Assembly: GCA_937921035.1 (NCBI GenBank)
Contig: CALEUL010000061.1
Coordinates: 62,001-126,000 of the forward strand
Source of the DNA: an uncultured Porphyromonadaceae bacterium
GTDB taxonomy: Bacteria > Bacteroidota > Bacteroidia > Bacteroidales > Muribaculaceae
Direction of reading: 5' to 3'
Length of the DNA stretch: 64,000 bases
The notes below the pieces were generated by a model. The model searched no databases. It saw only the letters and a list, made by a program, of their open reading frames with translations, and was not told the origin of the DNA. The position numbers and the translations under genes are program-made. Shown here piece after piece: positions 42,154 to 51,604 of the stretch. Position 1 is the stretch's first letter. Every line of letters begins with the position of its first letter.

Positions 42154-43715
42154 GAAAGATTGTTCTGATAATTTCGGCTCTGGCCGCCACTATATTGGCC
42201 GGCTGCATCAAAAACGATATCCCCTACCCATACATTCAGGCCAACTTCCTCACACTTAGTGCCGAAGGTCAGGACGGGGGCACAATAATAGACAGCACCG
42301 CTATGACGGCCACAGTTCCCCTGCCCGAACAGGTAGACATTACAGCCGTAAAAATAAACGATTACACCATCACTCCCGGCGCACACGTCGTGGACAATCC
42401 GTTCGCAACCCCTATCAACCTTTCCGAACCTTTCGATGTTACGCTGGAGCTGTACCAGCAGTACTCTTGGAAGATTATAGGCAAACAGACTATCGAGCGT
42501 TATTTCGAGGTTGACGGAGAGTTCGGCGAAAGCGTGATAAACGTAGCCGACCGCACAGTTACCGTGAGCATGGCCGACTACAAACCGCTCGACAATCTAA
42601 AGATTATACGAGCAAAACTCGGTCCCGACGGCAGTACAAGCGAACCTTCGCTGACAGAAGGCTCTACCTTCGACGGCAACAGTCCTCTGGAAGTAAAAAT
42701 AACCGCTTACGGGCGCACCGAAACATGGACAGTGAACGTCGAGACCGTCAAAGTTGCCCTGCGCACACTCAGCGTCGACGCCTGGACTGGCGTGGCATGG
42801 ATCAACGGCATGGGCGAGGCCGGACAGAACAACGGCGCAGAGTACCGTCTTGCCGGCACCGAGGAATGGACTAAAGTTCCCGCATCCGACATCACTGTTA
42901 GCGGCGGCAACTTTACCGCTCGGATAAACCATCTGACCCCGCAGACTGCATACCAGGCCCGTGTGTACAACGACACCATGACGGGCGATATAATCGATTT
43001 CACTACCGGTCTTACCACCCAGATGCCAAACAGCGACTTCGAGAACTGGTGGCAGGACGGCAAGGTTTGGTGCCCGTGGGCCGAAGACGGCACTTCCTTC
43101 TGGGATACCGGCAACAAAGGCGCCACCACCCTTGGACAGTCCAACTCAACCCCGACAACCGACACACCCTCCGGCTCCGGCTGGGCGGCGAAACTCGAGA
43201 CGCGCTTCGTGGGATTCGGTCCCCTCGGCAAACTGGCCGCCGGCAACATATTCACCGGCGTTTATGTGCGCACCGAAGGCACAAACGGCGTACTCAGCTT
43301 CGGTAGGCCGTTCACAGAACGCCCCGTTCGCCTGACCGGTAAGTTCAAATACATCGGAGCACCGATTTCCAACTATACCGAGGGGTTTGCATCGTGGGTA
43401 GGACGTCCCGACACTTGCACCATATGGATTGCTCTGGTCGACTGCGAGCAGCCTATGGAAATACGCACCAACCCTAAGAACCGTCAGCTGTTCGACCCGG
43501 ACGCCCCCGAGGTTATCGCCTACGGTCGCTATCAGGAGTCGCAGACAATTCCGGAGTATATTCCTTTCGAAGTGGAGCTGAAGTACAAATCAACTTCCCG
43601 AAAACCGCGCTACATAATATGTGCGGCATCGGCAAGCAAGTACGGCGATTATTTCACCGGCGGCAACGGCGCCACGCTGTACATCGACGATTTCGAACTC
43701 CTGTACGATTATTGA
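42150..43715 (+). CDS. PCMD-domain lipoprotein of the barrel operon
   Basis: 521 residues from the ATG at 42150, which overlaps the preceding stop; an in-frame ATG at 41976 lies inside the barrel gene and would bury the signal, so it is not used. Lipobox LAGC (Cys19). Residues about 30-260 form Ig-like/DUF-type strands; from about 290 (MPNSDFENWWQDGKVWCPW, FWDTGNKGATTLGQS, GWAAKLETRFVG, TGKFKYIGAPI) comes the PCMD putative carbohydrate metabolism domain, a jelly-roll-like fold, ending in LYIDDFELLYDY. A surface carbohydrate-binding role is likely from family context. It ends the three-gene operon, followed by a strong terminator. Confidence 0.8.
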   Translation: MRKIVLIISALAATILAGCIKNDIPYPYIQANFLTLSAEGQDGGTIIDSTAMTATVPLPEQVDITAVKINDYTITPGAHVVDNPFATPINLSEPFDVTLELYQQYSWKIIGKQTIERYFEVDGEFGESVINVADRTVTVSMADYKPLDNLKIIRAKLGPDGSTSEPSLTEGSTFDGNSPLEVKITAYGRTETWTVNVETVKVALRTLSVDAWTGVAWINGMGEAGQNNGAEYRLAGTEEWTKVPASDITVSGGNFTARINHLTPQTAYQARVYNDTMTGDIIDFTTGLTTQMPNSDFENWWQDGKVWCPWAEDGTSFWDTGNKGATTLGQSNSTPTTDTPSGSGWAAKLETRFVGFGPLGKLAAGNIFTGVYVRTEGTNGVLSFGRPFTERPVRLTGKFKYIGAPISNYTEGFASWVGRPDTCTIWIALVDCEQPMEIRTNPKNRQLFDPDAPEVIAYGRYQESQTIPEYIPFEVELKYKSTSRKPRYIICAASASKYGDYFTGGNGATLYIDDFELLYDY

Positions 43716-43730
43716 TAACGTCAGCATAAA

Positions 43731-43770
43731 AAACACCGGCCTCTCCATATGGAAAGGCCGGTGTTTTTTA
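43731..43770. terminator. Bidirectional terminator between PCMD and DUF4136 genes
   Basis: AAACACCGGCCT (43731-43742) pairs with AGGCCGGTGTTT (43755-43766), with A-run before and T-run after, so it can serve both converging genes. Confidence 0.9.
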
Positions 43771-43783
43771 TCCCTTTGTACCG

Positions 43784-44398
43784 CTATTTCCTGTACTGGG
43801 GAAGAAGGGGAACAGGGAATTTGGAGAAAAGTGTCTGAACCGCTTCAGCTATGCCCTTGAGGTTGCGGAACTGCGAGTTGCCGTTCTCGAGAATAGTCGC
43901 CACCGAGGCGGAATACAGGGGCAGCTTCTCGTTGATGTTCACAAAGTCCATCGTAAGCACGCCTTCTTTGTATATACCAGTTATAACCTGTGCGTTGGCA
44001 TAGTAATTAGCCCAGTAGTTATAGCGGGGATACATGAAATAGGGGTAAAAACCGTTGTAGTACGGACCGGGGTATGCGGGATATCCCGGTGGCAGTGCCG
44101 GCTCAGTGGCAATTTCCCTGTGAACCGTCAGGCCTATGTTCACCAGCAGGGGCGAATCGTCGGTTTCGGTGAAACCGCGCTCCATCATCTGCTCGCGGAT
44201 AGCTGCGGCGATGTTGTAGTATGTTACCATCTGCATGCCCGGGGGAAGGGTGCCCTCGTCGGGAGTTACGAGGTGGTACGTGGTGTACTGAGCGAGATCG
44301 GCGTTGTTGTACGTCTCGCTGCTGACAAGCGAAAAAGGGCTGCATCCGGCGAGGAGCGCCGACGCCGCAATAGCAATGATGCCGAATAACTTTTTCAT
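43784..44398 (-). CDS. DUF4136 lipoprotein
   Basis: 204 residues from the ATG at 44398 (MKKLFGIIAIAASALLAGC, Cys19); an ATG 42 bases further up is in frame but weakens the signal. The mature part has YNNADLAQYTTYHLV, AAAIREQMMERGF, LLVNIGLTVHRE, a Tyr/Pro-rich stretch around PPGYPAYPGPYYNGFYPY, then TGIYKEGVLTMDFVNI, which fits the DUF4136 family. These are small outer-membrane-associated lipoproteins without known function. Monocistronic, convergent with the PCMD operon. Confidence 0.85.
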   Translation of the reverse strand: MKKLFGIIAIAASALLAGCSPFSLVSSETYNNADLAQYTTYHLVTPDEGTLPPGMQMVTYYNIAAAIREQMMERGFTETDDSPLLVNIGLTVHREIATEPALPPGYPAYPGPYYNGFYPYFMYPRYNYWANYYANAQVITGIYKEGVLTMDFVNINEKLPLYSASVATILENGNSQFRNLKGIAEAVQTLFSKFPVPLLPQYRK

Positions 44399-44534
44399 AA
44401 TCCGAATGGTAGAACAGTTAAAATTTATAATTAAAAACACATTGTCTGCTTATAAAGTTGAACCCGCCGGCCCCGTAGAATTCGCTTTAATCATATTTAA
44501 CCATGCCCGCACCCGAGGCTATGGAAATAATTAC

Positions 44535-44542
44535 TACTTTTG
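44535..44542 (+). promoter_or_regulatory. -7 box TACTTTTG ahead of the small unknown gene
   Basis: Exact TAnnTTTG match, 48 bases before the ATG at 44591. It probably also drives aguA-aguB. Confidence 0.55.
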
Positions 44543-44590
44543 GGCTTTAAAATATTCTGCCTATCCTTCATCGATTACTTATACTATACT

Positions 44591-44830
44591 ATGGAAAACA
44601 TAACAGACCTGTTCATGACAATAATACATCAGTCGCCGAGTATCGACATCGCCGAATCCGAATTCCGCAAGATGCTTGTCGACGACACCGAACTCCGCCG
44701 CACCTATCGCGAATACTGCCGCGAGATTGGCACAAGCGAGCGCCGGGGATTCCTGGATTTCTGCGACACATACATGGAAAGCCAGGACGATGTATGGAAC
44801 ACCCTTTCCGATTTCGACAATATTGAATAA
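44591..44830 (+). CDS. Small acidic protein of unknown function
   Basis: 79 residues from the ATG at 44591 (MENITDLFMT); an in-frame ATG at 44540 overlaps the -7 box, so it is rejected. The protein is helical and acidic, with SEFRKMLVDDTELRRTYREYC and SERRGFLDFCDTYME, and no signal or membrane segment. I do not recognise the family. It lies 18 bases ahead of aguA and could be the first gene of that operon, either a helper or an unrelated passenger. Confidence 0.65.
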   Translation: MENITDLFMTIIHQSPSIDIAESEFRKMLVDDTELRRTYREYCREIGTSERRGFLDFCDTYMESQDDVWNTLSDFDNIE

Positions 44831-44848
44831 CCATATCCGATATAAAGA

Positions 44849-45883
44849 ATGAGCGATAAAATACGCATGCCCGCCGAATGGGAGCCGGTCGACGCCGTGA
44901 TAGTGGCTTGGCCGCACGAGGACACCGACTGGTGCGACATGCTGCCCGAAATACGCGCCACCTACGGCAATATGATAGCCGCTATCGCCGAAAGGGCGCG
45001 AGTGATTGTTATCGGCCCCGTACCGCCGGAGCCGAAATACTTCCCAGAGGGAACCGCCACGGCAAACATAAGCTATCACCGCATGCCCACAAACGATACG
45101 TGGACTCGCGACTACGGACCAATTACGATCGATAAAAACGGCGCCCTCTGTCTCTGCGATTTCCAGTTCAACGGCTGGGGACTTAAATTCGCCGCAAACA
45201 AGGATAACCTTGCCACCATGCGCCTGTGCGATGCCGGGGTGCTGACATATCCGCGCATAAACCGTCTGGGGTTCACCCTCGAGGGAGGAGCCATCGAATC
45301 GGACGGCGCGGGCTTCATCCTCACCACCGCCTCGGTACAGCTTAGCCCCAACCGGAACGGCGACCTGTCGCGCACAGAGATAGACTCGATGCTCAAGGAA
45401 TACCTCGGAGCCGACACTGTCGGATGGCTATACAACGGCGAGCTCGAAGGAGATGACACCGACGGCCACATCGACACTTTGGCGCGCATCGTTCCGCCGG
45501 GCGACACAATTGTGTACGTCGGCTGCTCCGACACGGCGGACAGCCACCACGCTCCCCTTAGCCGCATGAAAGAGGAGTTGATGGCTCTGCGCCGTGCCGA
45601 CGGAATGCCTTTCAATCTTGTGGAGCTTCCTTTGCCCGATCCTGTGTATGACCCCGACGACGGTTCACGCCTGCCGGCGACATATGCCAATTTCCTAATT
45701 GTAAACGGTGCTGTGATAATGCCTGTATACGGTCAGCCACTGAAGGACCGGCATGCCGTAATGGCCGTACAGGCGGCAATGCCGGAATATGAAGTGGTGC
45801 CTGTAGACTGCCGCGCCCTTGTGCGCCAGCACGGCTCGCTCCACTGCGCCACCATGCAAATACCATCACATAAATGCAAATGA
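44849..45883 (+). CDS. aguA: Agmatine deiminase
   Basis: 344 residues, a cytoplasmic pentein-fold enzyme of the peptidyl-arginine-deiminase/agmatine-deiminase family that turns agmatine into N-carbamoylputrescine and ammonia. Motifs visible: MPAEWEPVDAVIVAWPHEDTDW at the start (a substrate-side stretch), NDTWTRDYGP, TLEGGAIESDG, EGDDTDGHIDTLAR with the catalytic His/Asp pair, and the C-terminal HGSLHCATMQIP whose Cys is the nucleophile. No signal peptide, unlike the exported Porphyromonas peptidylarginine deiminase. The next gene, aguB, performs the following step and starts ten bases before this stop. Confidence 0.93.
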   Translation: MSDKIRMPAEWEPVDAVIVAWPHEDTDWCDMLPEIRATYGNMIAAIAERARVIVIGPVPPEPKYFPEGTATANISYHRMPTNDTWTRDYGPITIDKNGALCLCDFQFNGWGLKFAANKDNLATMRLCDAGVLTYPRINRLGFTLEGGAIESDGAGFILTTASVQLSPNRNGDLSRTEIDSMLKEYLGADTVGWLYNGELEGDDTDGHIDTLARIVPPGDTIVYVGCSDTADSHHAPLSRMKEELMALRRADGMPFNLVELPLPDPVYDPDDGSRLPATYANFLIVNGAVIMPVYGQPLKDRHAVMAVQAAMPEYEVVPVDCRALVRQHGSLHCATMQIPSHKCK

Positions 45884-46770
45884 ACGACCGAATACTCAAA
45901 ACCGCCATCATACAGCAGCACAACTGTGCCGACATAAATACAAACCGCCATGCCCTCGCAGCCAAGATACGCCGTGCCGCCGACGCCGGCGCACGTCTGG
46001 TAGTGCTTCAGGAATTGCACGATTCGCTGTACTTCTGCCAGACAGAAAATGTGGACCTGTGCGCCCTTGCCGTTGCCATACCGGGAGAAGTAACCGACTT
46101 CTACGGTGCCCTGGCCCGGGAATGCGGCGTTGTGCTGGTAACAAGCCTTTTCGAACGCCGCGCCGCCGGTCTGTACCACAACACAGCCGTGGTGTTCGAC
46201 CGCGACGGTTCTATTGCCGGGCGATACCGAAAGATGCACATTCCTGACGATCCGGCCTACTATGAGAAGTTCTATTTCACCCCAGGTGATCTTGGCTTCG
46301 AGCCAATCGACACATCGGTAGGGCGCCTGGGCGTACTCGTGTGCTGGGACCAGTGGTATCCGGAGGCTGCCCGTCTTATGGCCCTTGCGGGCGCCGAACT
46401 GCTTATATACCCAACGGCAATAGGATGGGAAAGCTCCGACACCGCCGACGAGAAGAACCGTCAGCGCGATGCGTGGATAACGGTGCAGCGCGGCCATGCC
46501 GTCGCCAACGGCCTGCCAGTGGTAGCAGTGAACCGCGTGGGACACGAGCCGGACCCATCCGGAACAACCGGCGGAATACAGTTCTGGGGAAGCAGCTTTG
46601 TGGCCGGCCCTCAGGGCGAGTTCCTGTTCCAGGCTCCTTCCGACGCCGAATGCGAGGCCATTGTAGACATCGACCTGGCCCGCTGCGAGCAGGTGCGCCG
46701 ATGGTGGCCTTTCCTGCGCGACCGGCGCATCGATTTCTACGGACCAATCACCCGGCGCTTCCGCGACTGA
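45874..46770 (+). CDS. aguB: N-carbamoylputrescine amidohydrolase
   Basis: 298 residues of the nitrilase superfamily. The catalytic triad is complete: Glu in VVLQELHDSLYF, Lys in GRYRKMHIPDDP and Cys in GVLVCWDQWYPE, the last being the typical sequence of N-carbamoylputrescine amidases. It releases putrescine, CO2 and ammonia from the AguA product, finishing the arginine-decarboxylase route to polyamines. An ATG two codons in (MNDRIL at 45880) is an equally possible start. Overlap of ten bases with aguA indicates one operon. Confidence 0.93.
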   Translation: MQMNDRILKTAIIQQHNCADINTNRHALAAKIRRAADAGARLVVLQELHDSLYFCQTENVDLCALAVAIPGEVTDFYGALARECGVVLVTSLFERRAAGLYHNTAVVFDRDGSIAGRYRKMHIPDDPAYYEKFYFTPGDLGFEPIDTSVGRLGVLVCWDQWYPEAARLMALAGAELLIYPTAIGWESSDTADEKNRQRDAWITVQRGHAVANGLPVVAVNRVGHEPDPSGTTGGIQFWGSSFVAGPQGEFLFQAPSDAECEAIVDIDLARCEQVRRWWPFLRDRRIDFYGPITRRFRD

Positions 46771-46792
46771 ACCGCAATTTTCTCACATACTT

Positions 46793-48508
46793 TCAGCGCG
46801 CAGAGATGTGCGCATTTTTCAAGGCGATGAAATCAGGCTCCCTCAGACCGGACTGCGTCAGGGGGACAGCTTCGTTGTAGTCGTCGAGGTATACTCTGGC
46901 AGGCTCGGTGTACTGCGGCGACGTGAGTGCGGCGCTGGGGTCGAAAACGGGCGAGCGGACACCGGCGAGCGACAGCAGGGTGTGGAACACGCTGCGGCTG
47001 GTGGAGACGTTACGGCCCGAATTGGCCAGCAAGGCGTCGAAAGCAGCGGGGCGTAGTGCACGGTAGGCGTCGGACATCCAGACGAGCATAGGAACATGCA
47101 GCTGCCAGTAGGTAGGCGTGGGCGAGGCATGCAGGAAACGACCGCGGTCGTCGTCGAAAATATCCTCCCCGTGGTCGGCAGCATATACAAGCGCTGCAGG
47201 CACGCCGCGAGACTCCACCTCGGCGATGATGCTGTCCAGTACGGCGTCGACATAACGGATAGAGTTGTCGTAGGCATTGACGAGTCCGCGGCGGTTGCCG
47301 ACGCCGGCGCGCATGCAACTGTCAGGAGTAAAATAATTGTACTCGTCGGGGTATCGTTCGCTGTATTGGAAATGCGAGCCATAGGTATGCAGCACCACAA
47401 AGCAGCGCCTGCCACTGTTGGCATCGAGGAAACGCCGGAGGCTGGCGCACAGTTCGCCGTCGTAGTGGCGGCCGCCGTCATCGGTGATGAAGCTGTACTC
47501 CTCTGCCTCCTCTCCAAGAAAATCTATCAGCGAATGGTTACGACGCTGGTTGGAGAACCATGCTGTGGAGAAACCTGCCTCGCGGAACTGGGCGAGAATG
47601 CCCTTGCTGCGGTATATGGAATCGCCGAAGGTGGCTGCGGTAAGATGCGACATCATCAGAGGCACGCTCTTGTGGGTGGTATTGCTCTCGGAAAGGGCAC
47701 GGAGGCATGTAACCAGGCCGTGGCGCCGCGACAGGCGCGGATTTGTGGGGCGGCTGTAGCCGTTAATCTGCCAGTTGTCGGCGCGGGAAGTCTCGCCTAT
47801 GACCATCACATACACCTCCGGACCGTCGGCGGGGCGTGCCGTGCATGGACGGAAGGAGAAAGCCGCCGACGTTTCCGAGTAGGCCTCGGAAAGGCGCGTG
47901 CGCTCCACGGCCTCGAACATATTGGAAATCACGTTCACGGGAAAGAGACGTCGCTCCGTCCTATAGCCGCACGGCGATGCCGAGGCACACACCACGCACA
48001 CCGCACCCGCCAGCGCAAGTACACAGCCTGCGGCGCCCAAGGGCAGGCGTACGGTGCGGGGAGTGAATATCTTCTTTGTAACCATAACCACCGACAGCGC
48101 CACCGCAGGCAGATACAGTACGCATACCGCCAGAACAGCCGCCCATAGATTCTCCAGCAGTTCGGCGGCCTCGCTGCTGTTGGTGGTTACCACGTTCAGG
48201 AACATGTCTATGGCTATAATGGACTCGCCGTAGAGGCACAGCAGCACTATCTGGAAGCTGCACAGAAACATCAGAGGGAACATCAGCAGCGCCGTAGCGC
48301 CGGTATTGCGCCACAGCGACATGGCGATGCAATACACGCCCAGAGGCAGGAGTACGTTCACGGCCTTCTCTGCCGGGGAATAGGCAACCTCGGTATAGTC
48401 CAGCCATATATTTGGCAGCACCAGCAGCAACGGCAGCAGCCACAGCAGCAACCCGGAGGCGACGCGCCATGCAGGCGTCAGATTCCCGTATTTATCAGAA
48501 TGCTTCAT
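46793..48508 (-). CDS. Phosphoethanolamine-transferase-like membrane sulfatase-fold protein
   Basis: 571 residues from the ATG at 48508 (MKHSDKYG), which overlaps the end of the upstream gene by 14 bases; a start at 48565 would overlap it by 71. Five membrane helices occupy about residues 15-190, followed by a periplasmic alkaline-phosphatase-fold domain with VYVMVIGETSRADNW (the Thr is the likely phospho-enzyme nucleophile), NTTHKSVPLMMSHLTA, VLHTYGSHFQYSERYP and YAADHGEDIFDD for metal binding. This is the EptA/lipid-A phosphoethanolamine transferase pattern, an enzyme that decorates lipid A or a related surface glycan and affects resistance to cationic peptides. Acceptor not known. Confidence 0.85.
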   Translation of the reverse strand: MKHSDKYGNLTPAWRVASGLLLWLLPLLLVLPNIWLDYTEVAYSPAEKAVNVLLPLGVYCIAMSLWRNTGATALLMFPLMFLCSFQIVLLCLYGESIIAIDMFLNVVTTNSSEAAELLENLWAAVLAVCVLYLPAVALSVVMVTKKIFTPRTVRLPLGAAGCVLALAGAVCVVCASASPCGYRTERRLFPVNVISNMFEAVERTRLSEAYSETSAAFSFRPCTARPADGPEVYVMVIGETSRADNWQINGYSRPTNPRLSRRHGLVTCLRALSESNTTHKSVPLMMSHLTAATFGDSIYRSKGILAQFREAGFSTAWFSNQRRNHSLIDFLGEEAEEYSFITDDGGRHYDGELCASLRRFLDANSGRRCFVVLHTYGSHFQYSERYPDEYNYFTPDSCMRAGVGNRRGLVNAYDNSIRYVDAVLDSIIAEVESRGVPAALVYAADHGEDIFDDDRGRFLHASPTPTYWQLHVPMLVWMSDAYRALRPAAFDALLANSGRNVSTSRSVFHTLLSLAGVRSPVFDPSAALTSPQYTEPARVYLDDYNEAVPLTQSGLREPDFIALKNAHISAR

Positions 48509-49655
48509 TGATACTGAATATAAAACCTGTCTGACGCTTGCCGAAACCAAGGTCGACACGCACATTCACTCTTTTTTTGAATTCCCATCGGTAGCCCACG
48601 CCATAGTTCGGCAGCACGCGGCGCCACCTCAGATCCTGGAATCGCGGAAAAACCGTACCGGCGCCCACCCATGCTACGGCGCCGCTGCGGCGCCATATGT
48701 GCTGACGCAATTCCAGGCACACATCCATCTCGCACTTGTCGCGGTAGCGCCCTTCGAAATAGCCTCGCATCTTGTCGCTGCCGCCGAAAGTGGGCAGGAG
48801 GCCCCAGGGGGTATTGCCGTAGGTAAAGGTTGAGCTGAAATTCATTGCCAGCACGGCGCCTTTCCACACGGCGTGATAGTAGCTGAAATCGAGCGCCGTG
48901 AGCGAGAAGGCGTAGCGGTTGAACATGAAGCGCGGATTAAAGCGCTGGTCGAGCCGCAGATACACGCCTTTGTAGGCATTGGTAAGGAAATCGCGCGTAT
49001 CGTACTGCAGGGTGAAGCCGGCGCCGAAGTTGAAGGTGCGTTTGTCCTCGTCCTGCCACAGTTCAGGCTTGGCGAAATCGCGCCCGTTAACATAGTCGAA
49101 AGTTAGCATAGGACCGAAGTACACGCTGCGGAAGATCTGCCACAGACCCTTGACCTCGGCATGCGAACGGAGGTATTTGTAGCCGGATTCGTTGTCGTTG
49201 TTTACGTTGCTGGCATAGCCTATGCCCCAGAACTTGGATTTTATGGAGGCGAAATTCACGTCGTAGGTCATTCGGAAGCGGTCGGACGGCAGTATGTGGT
49301 TGCCGCGGACGCCTAACTCGAAGTGCATGCTCGTGGTGGCCTTGAGGTAGAGGGATACGTCGGAGGGCGGGAGAATACTGTCGCGCATGTCGGTGCGGTA
49401 CAGCCCGGCGGCAACAAGGCCCACGCCGAATTTCGTGTCCGAGGAATAGTACGGGCCGCCGATAAGGCTGAAATCGAACTTCTTGTTCTCCTTTGGCTTG
49501 TTTGTCTCGTCGAAATAGCTGATTATCCGCTGAAGCAGTCCCTTCCTGGGGGCGGCGGTATCGGCGGCGCACGCGGCGGAGTCCTGCGGCACCCCGGCGG
49601 CACGTGCCTGCAAAAAGGCTGCGGCGACCAATAATATTATCAAACGTATTCTCAT
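48495..49655 (-). CDS. BamA/TamA-family outer-membrane barrel protein
   Basis: 386 residues with a signal peptide cut near QARAAG (residue 20). No POTRA domains are evident; after a short linker (RIISYFDETNKPKENKK) the sequence is all barrel strands: FSLIGGPYYSSDTKFGVGLVAAGLYR, LQYDTRDFLTNAYKGVYLRLD, GNTPWGLLPTFGGSDKMRGYFEGRYRD in which MRGY matches the VRGF/Y-type motif of loop 6, and a final VRVDLGFGKRQTGFIFSI. This fits the surface-antigen D15 domain standing alone. It is probably a small outer-membrane channel or transporter. The phosphoethanolamine-transferase-like gene overlaps its end, so they form an operon. Confidence 0.85.
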   Translation of the reverse strand: MRIRLIILLVAAAFLQARAAGVPQDSAACAADTAAPRKGLLQRIISYFDETNKPKENKKFDFSLIGGPYYSSDTKFGVGLVAAGLYRTDMRDSILPPSDVSLYLKATTSMHFELGVRGNHILPSDRFRMTYDVNFASIKSKFWGIGYASNVNNDNESGYKYLRSHAEVKGLWQIFRSVYFGPMLTFDYVNGRDFAKPELWQDEDKRTFNFGAGFTLQYDTRDFLTNAYKGVYLRLDQRFNPRFMFNRYAFSLTALDFSYYHAVWKGAVLAMNFSSTFTYGNTPWGLLPTFGGSDKMRGYFEGRYRDKCEMDVCLELRQHIWRRSGAVAWVGAGTVFPRFQDLRWRRVLPNYGVGYRWEFKKRVNVRVDLGFGKRQTGFIFSINEAF

Positions 49656-49731
49656 GCGTCCACCTGTATCTAATATCGTTTATTCAGTCCCCGCCGCCAC
49701 AGGCGTGCCATACCGGCGGGGTGCGGTACGG

Positions 49732-49739
49732 CAAATTTA
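49732..49739 (-). promoter_or_regulatory. -7 box TAAATTTG of the BamA/TamA-like gene
   Basis: Exact TAnnTTTG on the minus strand, giving a leader of about 70 bases before the ATG at 49655. Confidence 0.5.
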
Positions 49740-49925
49740 GCGCATCATCGGCAACCTGCCCACCGCAATGCCGGCATAGACCAACAATTCCGGCCTTTCG
49801 GCTATATATAGGGGCTGAGGGGACATGGGGATGGTGGCGGACTGTCATAGTTTTTTCCTTTACAGCTACCGGCGCGGGCCGGAATGATGAACTTAGGATG
49901 GCATTAAAACAACCCCGCTCCCGCA

Positions 49926-49957
49926 TTTGTTCTATTGGCAAAAAAGCAGTAATTTTG
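49926..49957 (+). promoter_or_regulatory. Promoter of the menDBCE operon
   Basis: TTTG (49926-49929, read as ATTTG), 20 bases, TAATTTTG (49950-49957), 30 bases ahead of the menD ATG at 49988. Confidence 0.8.
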
Positions 49958-49987
49958 TTGTAGCGAAAAAAGAAAAGCAGAAAAGCC

Positions 49988-51604
49988 ATGCAGAATACAA
50001 GCAGCATCAAAGCCACGGTTCAGATAATTGCCACGGCCCTGTGGCGTCATGGCGTCGAGGATGTGGTGGTGTCGCCGGGCAGCCGGTGCGCCCCGCTTAC
50101 GGTAGCGCTTAGCCGCAGCGGTCGATACCGCCTTCATGCGGTAGTGGACGAGCGCTGCGCGGCCTTCGTCGGTCTCGGCATAGCCCTTGCCACAGACCGT
50201 CCCGTGGCCCTTGTGTGTACGTCCGGCAGTGCGCCGCTCAACTATGGGCCGGCCCTTGCCGAGGCATATTACCGTCGTGTGCCGCTGATAGCCATAACGG
50301 CCGACCGGCCGGCATGGTGGGTGGGACAGCGCGAGGGGCAGACGATACGCCAGGCCGGATGCCTGCAGAGCGTAACACGTCGGTGGGTTGACATTCCGCC
50401 GGACAGCGGCAGCGCCGCTCAGCAGCGCCACGCAGCCATGCTGGTGGAAACGGCCCTAAATGCCGCAACGGGCAACATTGCCGGCCCGGTGCAGATAAAC
50501 GTGCAGCTGGACGCGCCGCTGACTGCCGGATGGTGCGGCGAGTGCGATGTATGGAGCGGTATCTCCACCCGTGTGCCGCTGCCCGACAGGGCCGACCTGT
50601 CCGCGCTCCTCGGCCCGCTCTCCTCGGCCCGCACACTCGTTGTGGCCGGAGGCGTGCGTCTCGACGACGACGAACGCTCCGCTCTTGCCGCACTTGCGGA
50701 GCTGCCCGGCGTGGCTGTCGTGGCCGAGGCGCAGACAAACATACCCGGCGCCATCCGTCCCGCGGCCTTCGACAGATGCCTGTGCCAGGGAGCGCCTGTG
50801 CCGCAGCTGGTGGCTATCGTCGGCGGCGACATGGTGTCGGGACGCTTCAAGCAATGGCTACGCTCGATAGACGGCGACACTGTCTTTGTCTCTGTTACGC
50901 CGGAGGACGAGCCCGTGGACACCTACGGACACTTCGCCGCCAACGTTCCGTGCTCCGTCGGCGCCCTGGCGATGTATCTACGTGAAAACGGCGGCACCGG
51001 CAGCGGAATCTCCTACGCCGACGAATGGCGTGCCTACCTTGACCATTGCGCCACGCTGTTCCGCCCGAAGGCGTTCTTCCTTGACTATCTGCAACAGATC
51101 GTCGACAGCCTTGCGCCGGCCGACGTGCACGTGAGCAACGGCTCGGCGATACGCTACGTGCAGTATCTCGACATCCCCACGGGCGTCCGCATGGAGTGCA
51201 ACCGGGGCGTCAGCGGCATCGACGGATGCACATCCACGGCTATTGGATGGGCGATGGCCTCGCAGAGGCCGACACTGCTTATCAGCGGCGACATGAGCGC
51301 CGCCTACGACGTCGGCGCCCTGGCGCTACAAGATATTCCTCCGACGTTCAAGATGGTGATACTCGACAACCGAGGGGGCGACATTTTCCGCAACATCGCC
51401 ACAACCCGAAACCTGAGCGAGTTAGAGCCTTTTTTCGCCATGCAGCTTAAATTCCCCGCAGAAAAGCTGGCCGCTGCATACGGCTTCGCCTACTTCGAGG
51501 CATCGGCACACGACGCCGACGGAATACGCCCTTTCTGCAACCACCGCGGCAGGGCTATCCTGCGCATAATCATTGACCCGAAACAATCAAAAGACATTAT
51601 ATGA
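49988..51604 (+). CDS. menD: 2-succinyl-5-enolpyruvyl-6-hydroxy-3-cyclohexene-1-carboxylate synthase
   Basis: 538 residues, a thiamin-diphosphate enzyme adding 2-oxoglutarate-derived succinyl semialdehyde to isochorismate. The N-terminal pyrimidine-binding domain holds VVVSPGSRCAPLTVAL, VDERCAAFVGLGIA and LVCTSGSAPLNYGPALAEAYY with LIAITADRPAWWVGQREGQTI, and the C-terminal ThDP domain has NRGVSGIDGCTSTAIGWA, LISGDMSAAYDVGAL and VILDNRGGDIFRNI. It starts the menD-menB-menC-menE operon; its stop overlaps menB (ATGA). No menF (isochorismate synthase) or menH is next to it, which is notable because menF often precedes menD in this group. Confidence 0.96.
   Translation: MQNTSSIKATVQIIATALWRHGVEDVVVSPGSRCAPLTVALSRSGRYRLHAVVDERCAAFVGLGIALATDRPVALVCTSGSAPLNYGPALAEAYYRRVPLIAITADRPAWWVGQREGQTIRQAGCLQSVTRRWVDIPPDSGSAAQQRHAAMLVETALNAATGNIAGPVQINVQLDAPLTAGWCGECDVWSGISTRVPLPDRADLSALLGPLSSARTLVVAGGVRLDDDERSALAALAELPGVAVVAEAQTNIPGAIRPAAFDRCLCQGAPVPQLVAIVGGDMVSGRFKQWLRSIDGDTVFVSVTPEDEPVDTYGHFAANVPCSVGALAMYLRENGGTGSGISYADEWRAYLDHCATLFRPKAFFLDYLQQIVDSLAPADVHVSNGSAIRYVQYLDIPTGVRMECNRGVSGIDGCTSTAIGWAMASQRPTLLISGDMSAAYDVGALALQDIPPTFKMVILDNRGGDIFRNIATTRNLSELEPFFAMQLKFPAEKLAAAYGFAYFEASAHDADGIRPFCNHRGRAILRIIIDPKQSKDII

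Larger units (their letters stand above)
49656..49987. other. Divergent intergenic region between barrel gene and menD
   Basis: 332 bases with no convincing frame. It carries the -7 box of the barrel gene on the minus strand (TAAATTTG, 49739-49732) and the menD promoter at 49926-49957. The remainder is GC-rich and shows no repeat or known RNA that I can recognise. Confidence 0.5.
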
